A stretch of DNA of 64,000 nucleotides from BOG-938 sp035524315 (GTDB lineage: Bacteria > Pseudomonadota > Alphaproteobacteria > Caulobacterales > Caulobacteraceae). The notes beneath the pieces are model-generated. The model was given only the letters and a program-made list of their open reading frames with translations, was not told the origin of the DNA and ran no database searches. The translations under genes were made by a program, and so were the position numbers. Positions within the stretch are counted from its first letter, which is position 1, and every line of letters starts with the position of its first letter. Positions 44,022 through 52,735 of this stretch are shown one piece after another. The stretch covers positions 62,001 through 126,000 of the forward strand of contig DATKPD010000063.1 of NCBI GenBank assembly GCA_035524315.1. Direction: 5' to 3'.

Positions 44022-45278
44022 ATGGAGGACATGGCGACACATAACGGCGGGCTGAAGCTGGACGGGGACGGCGCCGACCAGCTGCTGTTGCACCTGGATG
44101 ATCTCAAGGCGGTCTCCGCGATCGTGGTCAATGGCGGCATGACCGCGGCGGCCCAGGCGCTGGGTAAGTCGGGCTCGGCGCTCAAGCGTGCGGTGGCCGA
44201 GGTGGAGCAGGCCCTGGGCCTGACGCTGCTGGAACGCCGGCGCGGCGCGGTGTCGGCCACCGCCGCCGGTCAGGCCCTGCTGGCGCGCTTCGAGCGGATC
44301 GAAGCTGAGATTTCTGGCGCCCTCGCGGACCTGAATCCGAGCCGGGGGGCGTCGAGCGCGGCGCTGCGGCGGCTGCTCTATAGCGGGCGCAAGCTGAGGC
44401 TTCTGATTCATCTGGCCGACGAAGGCACGGTCTCGGGGGCCGCCGGCATGCTGGGCGTCACCCAGTCGGGCGCGAGCATGGCGCTGAGCCGAATCGAGGA
44501 GACTATCGGCGTCGCCCTGTTCCACCGCCGTGTACACGGGGTGTTTCCGACGGACGCGGCCGCCTGTCTGGTGCTGCGCGCCCAGCGTATCCGGGCCGAA
44601 CTGCGCCACGCCCTGTCCGATATCACGTCCCTCGCCGGGCATCCGTCGGGAACAACGGTGATCGGCACCCTGCCGATGGCGCGGGCGGCCATCCTGCCCA
44701 GGGCGATCGGCAATTGCCTTGACGCTTGGCCGCATGTGCGGGTGCAGGTGGTGGAGGCTCAGCGCGAGGCCCTGCTGGCCCAGCTCAGGTCGGGTCAGAT
44801 CGATGCGGTCCTGGCCGCGCGCAGCGCCCATTTCGACCCGCGGGGCCTGATCAGCGAGCCGGTGTTCTCCGATCGCCTGGCCGTGTTCGCTGCGCCGGGC
44901 CACCCTCTGGCCGGCAAGGCGCGAGTGAGCCTGCGCGAACTGGCTTCGGCCAAATGGATTCTGCCCCTGACCAACGCCGTCAGCCGCAGCCTGTTCGACC
45001 AGCAGTTCCGCAAGCGCGGCCTGCGGCCGCCGACCCCGCTGGTCCAGACCGGCGATCTGTTGATCATTCGGCCGCTCCTGGCGCGGGGCGATATGCTGGC
45101 CTTCACCTCCTTGAGTTTGGTTCAGACCGAGCTGGACGCCGGAATGGTGGCGCGGATCGACGTGGAGATGGATGAGCTGGGGCGCAACATCGTTTTGCTC
45201 CAGCGCGAGGCGGCCCATCTGCCGGCTTCCGCCCACCGGCTGATGCAGGCGATCAGGACCGTGGCCGCCGCTCCATAG
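44022..45278 (+). CDS. LysR-type regulator with two N-terminal HTH domains
   Basis: About 418 residues, longer than the usual ~300. Two winged-HTH domains lie in tandem: SAIVVNGGMTAAAQALGKSGSALKRAVAEVEQ (first) and LIHLADEGTVSGAAGMLGVTQSGASMALSRIEE (second), each followed by a wing (LLERRRGAVSAT; LFHRRVHGVFPT). A LysR substrate-binding domain follows (VIGTLPMARAAILP onward). It is divergent from the UGSC gene with ~200 bp between, a usual LysR-target layout. Start could be 43971, 44022 or 44031. Probable control of the selenoprotein gene is inference. Confidence 0.83.
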   Translation: MEDMATHNGGLKLDGDGADQLLLHLDDLKAVSAIVVNGGMTAAAQALGKSGSALKRAVAEVEQALGLTLLERRRGAVSATAAGQALLARFERIEAEISGALADLNPSRGASSAALRRLLYSGRKLRLLIHLADEGTVSGAAGMLGVTQSGASMALSRIEETIGVALFHRRVHGVFPTDAAACLVLRAQRIRAELRHALSDITSLAGHPSGTTVIGTLPMARAAILPRAIGNCLDAWPHVRVQVVEAQREALLAQLRSGQIDAVLAARSAHFDPRGLISEPVFSDRLAVFAAPGHPLAGKARVSLRELASAKWILPLTNAVSRSLFDQQFRKRGLRPPTPLVQTGDLLIIRPLLARGDMLAFTSLSLVQTELDAGMVARIDVEMDELGRNIVLLQREAAHLPASAHRLMQAIRTVAAAP

Positions 45279-45392
45279 CCAGTCGCGGGCCGAGTTCGCG
45301 CCGATGCGTTCTGCTGGCAGGCCAGCGAAAGACGCCCACGTGGCGTGCGTCGGTTCTTGCTTCGCCGCGTTTTGCCGGCCCACTATGGCGCG

Positions 45393-46289
45393 GTGAGCAC
45401 TCCCGCGTTCAGTGACCGGTTCTGGACCTCGGCCGATGGCCTGACGCTGCACGCGCGTGACTATCCCCCGGCGTCCGGTCCCGCCGTCGTTCCGGTGATC
45501 TGCCTGCACGGCCTGACCCGCAACGCGCGCGACTTTGAGGATTTGGCGCCGCGACTGGCCGCCCAGGGCCGACGGGTGCTGGCGTTGGACGTGCGCGGGC
45601 GCGGGCAATCGGACTGGGATCCTCAGCCGATGCGCTATCAGCCGGCGGTCTACGCCGGGGACGTTCTGGCCCTGATGGACGCGGCCGGCATCGCGCGCGC
45701 CGCCTTCATCGGCACCAGCATGGGCGGACTGATCACCATGGTCGTCGCCAGCCTGCGGCCCCTGGCCGTTGCGGCGGCGGCGCTCAACGACGTGGGCCCC
45801 GAGCTGGCGCCCGAAGGCCTGGCGCGCATCGGCGGCTACACCGGCAACGGTCCGGTGGTGGCCGATTGGCAGGGCGCGGCCGACTACGCCCGATTCATCA
45901 ACCAGGCCGCGTTTCCGCATTACGGGGCCGGGCAGTGGGCCGCCTTCGCGCGGCGCCTGTTCCGCGACAAGGACGGCGTTCCTGTGCTCGACTACGATCC
46001 CGCCATCGCCGTGGCGTTCAAGCCGCCCGAAGGCCAGCCCGCGCCGCCCCCGCCCAACCTTTGGCCCCTGTTCCAGGCCCTGGCCTTCACCGCCGCGCCC
46101 AGCCCGCGCCCGTTGCTGACCATTCGCGGCGCGATCTCCGACCTGCTGGCGCCCGAGACCCTGGACAAGATGCGCCTGGCGGCCCCGCACATGGCGGTGG
46201 CCGAGGTGGCGGGCGTGGGCCATGCGCCGATGCTTGACGAACCGGAGGCGCGCGCCGCGATCGACGCCTGGCTCAAGGACGCCCCCTAG
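45393..46289 (+). CDS. Alpha/beta hydrolase
   Basis: The fold is clear: VICLHGLTRNARDFEDLA (oxyanion region), VLALDVRGRGQSDW, the nucleophile elbow IGTSMGGLITMV, and GVGHAPMLDEPEA carrying the catalytic His. GTG 45393 gives 298 residues starting STPAFSDRFW; an upstream GTG at 45345 adds 16 residues. Likely an esterase or lactonase in the cytoplasm; substrate unknown. The ABC ATPase gene begins 1 bp after its stop. Confidence 0.85.
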   Translation: MSTPAFSDRFWTSADGLTLHARDYPPASGPAVVPVICLHGLTRNARDFEDLAPRLAAQGRRVLALDVRGRGQSDWDPQPMRYQPAVYAGDVLALMDAAGIARAAFIGTSMGGLITMVVASLRPLAVAAAALNDVGPELAPEGLARIGGYTGNGPVVADWQGAADYARFINQAAFPHYGAGQWAAFARRLFRDKDGVPVLDYDPAIAVAFKPPEGQPAPPPPNLWPLFQALAFTAAPSPRPLLTIRGAISDLLAPETLDKMRLAAPHMAVAEVAGVGHAPMLDEPEARAAIDAWLKDAP

Positions 46290-46290
46290 A

Positions 46291-48099
46291 ATGTCCGTCA
46301 CCGAACCCTTGCTGTCGCTCGAAGACGTGCGCGTGACCTTCGCCACGCAAGAAGGCCCGGTGGAAGCGGTGCGCGGGGTCAGCCTGGCGGTCGGGGCGGG
46401 CGAGTGTCTGGGGGTGGTCGGCGAAAGCGGTTCGGGCAAGAGCCAGACCATGATGGCGGTGCTGGGCCTTCTGGGGGCCAATGGCCAGGCCAGCGGCCGG
46501 GCCATGTTCGGCGGCCAGAACCTGCTGGACCTCAAGCCCCCGGCCCTGTCGAACATCCGCGGGGCCAAGATCGCCATGGTGTTCCAGGACCCCCTGACGG
46601 CCCTGACGCCCTATATGAAGATCGGCGAGCAGATCGCCGAACCCCTGCGTCGCCACCTGGGCCTGTCGCACGCCGACGGCCGCGCGCGGGCGCGCCAATG
46701 GCTGGAGCACGTGCGCATTCCCGACGCGGGCCGGCGGCTCGACCAGTATCCGCACGAGCTCTCGGGCGGCATGCGCCAACGGGTGATGATCGCCGCCGCC
46801 ATGGCGCCGTCGCCCGCCCTGCTGATCGCCGACGAACCGACCACGGCACTGGACGTGACCGTCCAGGCCGACATCCTGGACCTGATGGACGAATTGCGCC
46901 GCGAAGAGGGCGCGGCCCTGGTGCTGATCTCGCACGACATGGGGGTGATCGCCCGCTTGGCCGACCGGGTGTGCGTCATGCGGCGGGGCCTCGTGGTGGA
47001 GCAGGCGCCGGCGGAGGCCCTGTTCGCCGACCCCCAGGCCGAATACACACGCGCGCTGCTGGCTGCGGTGCCGCGGCTGGACCAGCCGGACCGGGGCGGC
47101 CGGCCGATGACAGCGCCCGTGGCGGCGGACGCGCCGGTGGTGCTGGACGCGCGGGGCGTGAAGGTGTGGTTCCCGATCAGCCGCGGCGCGTTCCAAAAGC
47201 CAGCGCAACTGCGTGCGGTCGACGGCGTGGACCTGACCTTACGGCGGGGCGAGACCCTGGGCGTGGTCGGCGAAAGCGGCTCGGGCAAGTCCACTCTCGC
47301 GCGCGCCGTGCTCAACCTGATCGCCCCCACGGCCGGGGCCGTGACCATGCTCGGCCGCGACCTGACCCAGATCCAGGGCAAGGCGCTGCAGGCGGCGCGC
47401 AAGGATCTGCAGATCGTGTTCCAGGACCCCCTGGCGAGCCTGGATCCGCGCACCACCATCGGCGACTCGATCGCCGAGCCCCTCAAGGTGCACCGTCCGA
47501 CGCTCAGCCGCGCCGACCGCACCGAGCAGGTTCGCGCGATGATGGCCGAGACGGGCCTCGATCCCAGCCTGATCAACCGCTATCCGCACGAACTGTCGGG
47601 CGGCCAGAACCAGCGCGTGGGGATCGCCCGGGCCATGATCCTGCGGCCCTCGCTGGTGATCTGCGACGAGGCGGTGTCGGCGCTCGACGTGTCGGTCCAG
47701 GCGCAGATCATCGACCTGCTGATCGGGCTTCAGAACAAGCTCGGCATGGCCATGCTGTTCATCAGCCACGATCTGGCGGTGGTGCGCGAGATCTGCCACC
47801 GCGTGATGGTGCTGTACCTCGGCCGAGTCATGGAGGAAGCCTCGCGCGAGCAGATTTACGCCGACGCGCGCCATCCCTATACGCGCACCCTGCTGTCGGC
47901 CGCGCCGATCCCCGATCCCGTGATCGAGCGCCGGCGCCAGCGACGGCGGCTGCCGGGCGATCCGCCCAGCCCGATGGATCCAGGCGCCGCCTATCGCTTC
48001 GCCCCGTCGCGCCGCCCGGCCGACCTGACCCACGCCGCGCCCCTGCCGCTGATCGAGGTCGAGCCCGGGCATCTGGTCTCGGCCTTCGACGAAGTCTGA
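46291..48099 (+). CDS. Fused oligopeptide ABC transporter ATPase (DppD-DppF type)
   Basis: One 602-residue chain holds two ATPase domains. Each has Walker A GESGSGKS (near residues 46 and 327), a signature (LSGGMRQR and LSGGQNQR), Walker B (LLIADEPTTALD and LVICDEAVSALD) and SHD. The HPYTRTLLSAAPIPDP tail marks the oligopeptide/nickel subfamily. The second domain has DEAVSA rather than DEPTSA. Such fusions (YejF, GsiA) serve peptide or glutathione importers. No permease or binding protein is nearby, so its partners are elsewhere. Confidence 0.92.
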   Translation: MSVTEPLLSLEDVRVTFATQEGPVEAVRGVSLAVGAGECLGVVGESGSGKSQTMMAVLGLLGANGQASGRAMFGGQNLLDLKPPALSNIRGAKIAMVFQDPLTALTPYMKIGEQIAEPLRRHLGLSHADGRARARQWLEHVRIPDAGRRLDQYPHELSGGMRQRVMIAAAMAPSPALLIADEPTTALDVTVQADILDLMDELRREEGAALVLISHDMGVIARLADRVCVMRRGLVVEQAPAEALFADPQAEYTRALLAAVPRLDQPDRGGRPMTAPVAADAPVVLDARGVKVWFPISRGAFQKPAQLRAVDGVDLTLRRGETLGVVGESGSGKSTLARAVLNLIAPTAGAVTMLGRDLTQIQGKALQAARKDLQIVFQDPLASLDPRTTIGDSIAEPLKVHRPTLSRADRTEQVRAMMAETGLDPSLINRYPHELSGGQNQRVGIARAMILRPSLVICDEAVSALDVSVQAQIIDLLIGLQNKLGMAMLFISHDLAVVREICHRVMVLYLGRVMEEASREQIYADARHPYTRTLLSAAPIPDPVIERRRQRRRLPGDPPSPMDPGAAYRFAPSRRPADLTHAAPLPLIEVEPGHLVSAFDEV

Positions 48100-48200
48100 C
48101 GCCGCCGTTGGGTGCGACCATCCGCCAGGGGTGGTGCGACATTATGTAACACCTTGTTCAACTCCCGGTGGTACAAACGCACCAGTACCGGAGGGGCAGA

Positions 48201-49349
48201 GTGTCAATCGTCGAATCCGAATCGGTCGCGCCGACCGGTCAGTCTTTAGCGTGCGCGATCCTGGCCAACGTTGGCGCCGACGCGCCGCTGTACGCCATTA
48301 TTGGCGTCTACTGCGCCGCCGCATGGGCGTTCGGCGAGGTCTTCCATCTCGGCGGCGCCGCGAGTCTGACGCTTTACCTGTGGCCCTGGTTTGGCATGGC
48401 GGCGGCCTGGACCACAATTCTCGTGCTGCTGAAGGCGATTTTCGCGCTGGTCCGCTGGGCCTGGACCCGGGTCCAGCGCGGGGGCGGCCTACTGGCGGCG
48501 GAGTTCGCCCGTGTTTTTCCGAAAGATCTGCTGGCGCGCCTGGTCTCGGGGCTGATGCTGTTTCTCGGGGTGTGCCTGTTCCTGGGGGCCTATACCCTGA
48601 TCAAAAACTGCCTGCCGCGCCTGCGGCCTTACTATTTCGACCCGATCCTGGCAGGGCTCGACCGCGCCACCCATCTTGGCCACGATCCCTGGCGGCTGGT
48701 TCACCCCGTCCTGGGGGCCTTGCCGATCCAGACGCTGGAGGGATGGTATTACCTCGGGTGGCCCCTGATCATCGGCCTATGTCCCTTGCTGGCGGCGATT
48801 TCGCGCGGCAATCGCGCCTTGGCCTCGCAGTTCCTTTTAGCGTTCCTGCTCGCCTGGATCGTGCTCGGCACCCTGGCGGCAGGGGCCTTCATGTCGGGCG
48901 GCCCAGTATTTTACGGGCGCATCACTGGCGACATGCACCGCTACGCCGCTTTAAGCCGGTATCTGTCGACCCACGCCATGCCGGTGGCTGACCGTCTGTG
49001 GACCGCCTATCGGCGCCAGCAGGTCATCCTCGGGTCGGGCATATCAGACTTCCCCAGCATGCACGTGGTCATGATCACCCTTGCGGCGCTGCTCGCCCGG
49101 CGGTTGCGGCCGCTGCTAGGCGTGGCGGTCGGCGCGTTCGGCCTGCTGATCCTGGGCACCTCGGTGGCCTTAGGCTGGCACTACGCGGTGGGCGACTATG
49201 TGGCGGTGATAGGCGCGTGGGCCTTGTGGCGGGCGGCGGGGGTCCTGGTGCGATCGCCCCTCTGGCGCCCGCTTGGACGCATTCGAGCAACGCCGATGCT
49301 GGAGCCACCCGCCCGCCCGATCGCCGCGCCCGCCGCCGCACGGGTCTGA
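48201..49349 (+). CDS. PAP2-superfamily membrane enzyme (inositolphosphotransferase-like)
   Basis: GTG 48201 has GGAGG six bases upstream, a better start than 48168. The 382-residue product has about 6-8 transmembrane segments. The C-terminal half carries the PAP2 active site: SDFPSMHVVM (Ser/His block) and GWHYAVGDYVA (second His with Asp). The RLRPYYFD stretch before helix 4 may form the basic first motif. This pattern resembles the PAP2_3 group that includes inositolphosphoceramide synthases. It may dephosphorylate or transfer a headgroup to a lipid; sphingolipid involvement is speculative, though Caulobacteraceae do make ceramides. Confidence 0.78.
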   Translation: MSIVESESVAPTGQSLACAILANVGADAPLYAIIGVYCAAAWAFGEVFHLGGAASLTLYLWPWFGMAAAWTTILVLLKAIFALVRWAWTRVQRGGGLLAAEFARVFPKDLLARLVSGLMLFLGVCLFLGAYTLIKNCLPRLRPYYFDPILAGLDRATHLGHDPWRLVHPVLGALPIQTLEGWYYLGWPLIIGLCPLLAAISRGNRALASQFLLAFLLAWIVLGTLAAGAFMSGGPVFYGRITGDMHRYAALSRYLSTHAMPVADRLWTAYRRQQVILGSGISDFPSMHVVMITLAALLARRLRPLLGVAVGAFGLLILGTSVALGWHYAVGDYVAVIGAWALWRAAGVLVRSPLWRPLGRIRATPMLEPPARPIAAPAAARV

Positions 49350-49422
49350 CGGGCGGGCGACTTGGCCATTTGCCCTGAGGGCCCGTGATCGTTAGGTTGC
49401 GCGACTTTTTGCGGCGTGGCCC

Positions 49423-50625
49423 ATGACACTGACCTTTGAAGCGATCCAGGCCGCCGCCGAGCGGCTGCACGGCCACATCGAGAAAACCCCGATGCGGCGG
49501 TCCCGAACCCTGTCAGACATCACCGGGGCCGAGGTGTGGCTGAAGTTCGAGAACCAGCAGTTCACCGCAGCCTATAAGGAGCGCGGCGCGCTCAACAAGC
49601 TGCTGCAGCTGACGCCCGGCGAGCAGCGGCGCGGGGTGATCGCGGCCTCGGCCGGCAACCATGCTCAGGGCCTAGCCTATCACGGCGCGCGCCTGGGCAT
49701 CCCGGTGACCATCGTCATGCCGCGCCCCACGCCTTTCGTGAAGGTCGAGCAGACGCGCAATTTCGGCGCGGACGTGGTGCTGCACGCCGACACCTTCGAC
49801 GAGGCTTACGAATACGCCGTGCGCCTGGGCGAGGAGCGCCAGATGGTGTTCGTCCACCCCTTCAACGACATCGACGTGATGGCCGGGCAGGGCACCGTGG
49901 CGCTGGAGATGCTGGAGGCGGCGCCCGACCTGGAGGTGCTGCCCGTGCCGATCGGCGGCGGCGGCCTGATCGCGGGCGTGGCCACGGCGGCCAAGGCGAT
50001 CAAGCCGGACATCCGCGTGATCGGCCTTGAGCCGGTCATGTACCCCTCGTTCGTGGCGCGCATGAACGGCCAGACGGCCGTGACCGGCGGACAGACCATC
50101 GCCGAGGGTATCGCGGTCAAGACCGTGGGCGACCTGACTTACGCCATCGCTCGCCCGCTGGTGGATGAGGTGCTGCTGATCGAGGAGCCGGCGTTCGAGC
50201 GGGCCATCGCCCTCTACTGCAACGTCGAGAAGACCATCGTCGAGGGCGCGGGCGCTGGCGCGCTCGCCGCGCTGCTGTCCTATCCCGACCGGTTCGCCGG
50301 CAAGTCGTGCGGCCTGATCCTGACGGGCGGCAACATCGATACGCGCCTGCTGGCCTCGGTTTTGACCCGCGAACTGGTCCGCGCCCAGCGCATCGCCAAC
50401 CTGCGGTTCGTGGGCGACGATCGCCCGGGCCTTTTGGCCACCGTGTCGCTGACCATCGGCGCGCACGGCGCCAACATCATCGAGGTGGCGCACAACCGCC
50501 TGTCGCTCGACGTGCCGGCCAAGGGCGCGGAGTTCGACGTGATGATCGAGACGCGCGACGCCCGGCACACCGCGGAGATCATCGCCGCCCTGACCGAGGC
50601 GGGTTGCCCGCCGCGCATGCTTTGA
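49423..50625 (+). CDS. ilvA: Threonine ammonia-lyase
   Basis: PLP-dependent deamination of threonine to 2-oxobutyrate, the entry to isoleucine. 400 residues, the shorter form. KFENQQFTAAYKERGALNKL carries PLP Lys52, AASAGNHAQGLAYHGARL follows, and GGGGLIAGVATAAK is the phosphate loop. The last ~75 residues are an ACT-like regulatory domain (LRFVGDDRPGLLATVSLTI), so feedback control is likely. The FKBP gene follows 10 bp downstream. Confidence 0.94.
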   Translation: MTLTFEAIQAAAERLHGHIEKTPMRRSRTLSDITGAEVWLKFENQQFTAAYKERGALNKLLQLTPGEQRRGVIAASAGNHAQGLAYHGARLGIPVTIVMPRPTPFVKVEQTRNFGADVVLHADTFDEAYEYAVRLGEERQMVFVHPFNDIDVMAGQGTVALEMLEAAPDLEVLPVPIGGGGLIAGVATAAKAIKPDIRVIGLEPVMYPSFVARMNGQTAVTGGQTIAEGIAVKTVGDLTYAIARPLVDEVLLIEEPAFERAIALYCNVEKTIVEGAGAGALAALLSYPDRFAGKSCGLILTGGNIDTRLLASVLTRELVRAQRIANLRFVGDDRPGLLATVSLTIGAHGANIIEVAHNRLSLDVPAKGAEFDVMIETRDARHTAEIIAALTEAGCPPRML

Positions 50626-50635
50626 GGCTTGTCCC

Positions 50636-51175
50636 ATGAGTTTGTTGTCCAAATCGCCCGCCCTGGCCGCCGCCCTGTTCGCGCCCGCGCTGCTCGGCCT
50701 GGCCGCGTGCGGCCCGGCGATGAAATCCCAGCCGAAGCCCGCCGACGTCCAGGCCGGCCAGGCGTTCCTGGCCGCCAACGCCAAGGACCCAGCGGTCCAC
50801 ACCTTGTCGGACGGGCTGGAGTTCAAGGTCTTGGCCTCGGGCGATCCGGGCGGCCCGCACCCGCGCCCGCAGGACGAGGTCAAGGTCAATTACGAGGGCC
50901 GCCTGCTCGGTCCGGCGAACGCGCCTCTGACCGGCCAGGTGTTCGACAGCTCCTTCGCGCGTGGCGTTCCGGCAGACTTCCCCCTCGCGGGCCTGGTGCC
51001 CGCGTGGGTCGAGGCGCTGCAGCTGATGCGTCCGGGCGACGAGTGGATGCTGTACGTGCCCTCCAAGCTGGCCTATGGCGACGATCCGCCGCCCGGCGGG
51101 CCCATACCGCCCGGCGCGGTTCTCATCTTCCGCATCCAGCTTTTGGGCGTTCTGCAGCACGACGGCCCGCAATAG
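50636..51175 (+). CDS. FKBP-type peptidyl-prolyl isomerase lipoprotein
   Basis: 179 residues with a lipoprotein signal (ALLGLAAC, lipidated Cys at about residue 25). The domain carries the FKBP pattern VKVNYEGRLL, FDSSFARG, VPAWVEALQLMRPGDEWMLYVPSKLAYGD and IPPGAVLIFRIQLLGV. It catalyses cis-trans isomerisation of prolyl bonds in the periplasm and may act as a chaperone. It lies close to ilvA but shares no pathway. Confidence 0.92.
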   Translation: MSLLSKSPALAAALFAPALLGLAACGPAMKSQPKPADVQAGQAFLAANAKDPAVHTLSDGLEFKVLASGDPGGPHPRPQDEVKVNYEGRLLGPANAPLTGQVFDSSFARGVPADFPLAGLVPAWVEALQLMRPGDEWMLYVPSKLAYGDDPPPGGPIPPGAVLIFRIQLLGVLQHDGPQ

Positions 51176-51232
51176 GCGCGCGCTGTGGCAAAGGCTTTGG
51201 TCCGTGGACGGCTTTTGATCTAGGCTTGGTCC

Positions 51233-52408
51233 ATGATCGACGCGGAGGCCCTGGCGGCGCGAAGCCTTGAGGTGCTGGAGCGCCTGGTGGGGTTTGACAC
51301 CACCTCGCGCAATTCCAATCTGCCTCTGATCGCCTATGTCGAAGCTGAATTGGCGTCGCTGGGGGTACAAGGCCGCCGCGTCCCCAGCGCCGACGGCGAG
51401 AAGACCAATCTTTACGCCCGCATAGGTCCGGCCGCGCCCGGCGGGGTGGTGCTGTCCGGACATACCGACGTGGTGCCTGTGGATGGCCAGGCGTGGACCT
51501 CCGATCCCTTCGTCCTGACCCGCAGGGGCGAGCGCCTTTATGGGCGCGGAACGTGCGACATGAAGGGGTTCCTGGCCCTGGCCCTGGCGGCCGCGCCGCA
51601 CCTGGCCAAAGCGCCGCTCGTCCGCCCGGCCTATCTGGCCTTCTCCTACGACGAGGAGGTCGGCTGCCTGGGCGCGCCCGACATGATCGCCGCCCTGGCG
51701 CTGGAGCAGCCGCGGCCCGCCGCGGTGGTGGTGGGCGAACCGACCGACATGCAGGCGGTGCGCGGCCACAAGGGCATCGCGGTGTTCAAGGTCACGGTGA
51801 GCGGGCGCGAGGCCCACTCCAGCCAGCCGCAACAGGGCGCCTCGGCGGTCATGGCGGCGGTGCGCCTGATGAGCCTGCTGCAGACCCTGGCCGAGCGGCT
51901 GGAGCGTGAGGCCGATCCCGCCTCCCCGTTCACCCCGCGCTGGCCGACCCTGACCATCGGCCAGGTTCAGGGCGGCACGGCGGTCAACATATTGGCGCGG
52001 CAATGCCAGTTCGTGTTCGACCTGCGATGTCCGCCGGGCGTTGACCCGATGGCGGCCCTTGAGCCGTTTTTCGAGGCTACGCGCGCCCTGGACGCTGAGC
52101 TCAAGGCCAGGGCGCCCGAGGCCGGCGTCGAGATCGCCAGACGCTCGCTCACTCCCGCCTTCGCGCCCGAAAGGGATGGGGCCGCCGAGGGCCTGGCGCG
52201 AGGGTTGGCCGGCGACAACGGTCCGCCGCGGGTTGTGTCCTACGCGGCCGAGGCGGGCCAGTTTCAGCAGGCCGGCTTTTCCACCGTCATCTGCGGCCCC
52301 GGCTCGATCGATCAGGCGCACCAACCCGACGAATATGTCGAGATCAGCCAGATGCAGCGTGGAGCGGCCTTCATGGCCCGCCTGGTTGAGGCGCTGCAAT
52401 CGGACTAG
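51233..52408 (+). CDS. argE: Acetylornithine deacetylase (M20 family)
   Basis: 391 residues. LSGHTDVVPVDGQAW holds the first zinc His and its Asp, YGRGTCDMKGFLALALA the bridging Asp, YDEEVGCLGAPDMI the catalytic Glu pair, and VVGEPTDM the next ligand. GREAHSSQPQQGASAV is the lid domain and GPGSIDQAHQPDEYVE gives the last His. This set fits ArgE, which makes ornithine for arginine synthesis; succinyl-diaminopimelate deacylase is the main alternative. Start ATG 51233. Confidence 0.88.
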   Translation: MIDAEALAARSLEVLERLVGFDTTSRNSNLPLIAYVEAELASLGVQGRRVPSADGEKTNLYARIGPAAPGGVVLSGHTDVVPVDGQAWTSDPFVLTRRGERLYGRGTCDMKGFLALALAAAPHLAKAPLVRPAYLAFSYDEEVGCLGAPDMIAALALEQPRPAAVVVGEPTDMQAVRGHKGIAVFKVTVSGREAHSSQPQQGASAVMAAVRLMSLLQTLAERLEREADPASPFTPRWPTLTIGQVQGGTAVNILARQCQFVFDLRCPPGVDPMAALEPFFEATRALDAELKARAPEAGVEIARRSLTPAFAPERDGAAEGLARGLAGDNGPPRVVSYAAEAGQFQQAGFSTVICGPGSIDQAHQPDEYVEISQMQRGAAFMARLVEALQSD

Positions 52409-52735
52409 CGTCCGAGGCATGTCGGTAAGACTTTTGGGCGAAGCTGGGCCGCTGCGGCGGGATCAGGCATGCGTGAGCCCATTTTCAGCGAATTTCCGAG
52501 GCGCGCGGCGTTCAAGCGGCGTTCAAGAAGGCCGATGTATGAACGCCTGCTCGGGCAATCTTCGGACCCATTCTGGCTCCGATTTTGCAGCAACCGGGCG
52601 CTATCTTATGGGCAAACGGGCGATGTCTGCGGCAATGTTCCAGATTTGGATTTTTGTGCGGCGCATCGCAGGGGTTCTTGAGGCAAGGCTCGTGTCATGG
52701 CATTGATGTCCCAACAATATCAGGAGCGACGTGTT
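52409..52735. promoter_or_regulatory. 327-bp leader before the polysaccharide export gene, with an 11-bp tandem repeat
   Basis: No gene with a ribosome-binding site is evident. GCGGCGTTCAA occurs twice head to tail at 52505-52515 and 52516-52526, one helical turn apart, suggesting a regulator-binding site. The region is less GC-rich toward 52640-52735. AGGAG at 52722-52726 serves the ATG at 52736. Confidence 0.5.

Noticed and set aside
43953..46577. Large minus-strand open frame over the LysR and hydrolase genes
   Set aside because: Antisense shadow in high-GC DNA: Arg/Gly/Gln-rich, no domain, while the plus strand carries clear LysR and hydrolase motifs.
46404..48149. Plus-strand out-of-frame open frame over the ABC ATPase
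   Set aside because: Arg/Pro/Gly-rich translation with no Walker motifs; the real frame has both ATPase halves intact.
50579..52420. Minus-strand open frame over the FKBP and argE genes
   Set aside because: Antisense shadow; plus-strand genes have complete active-site motifs.
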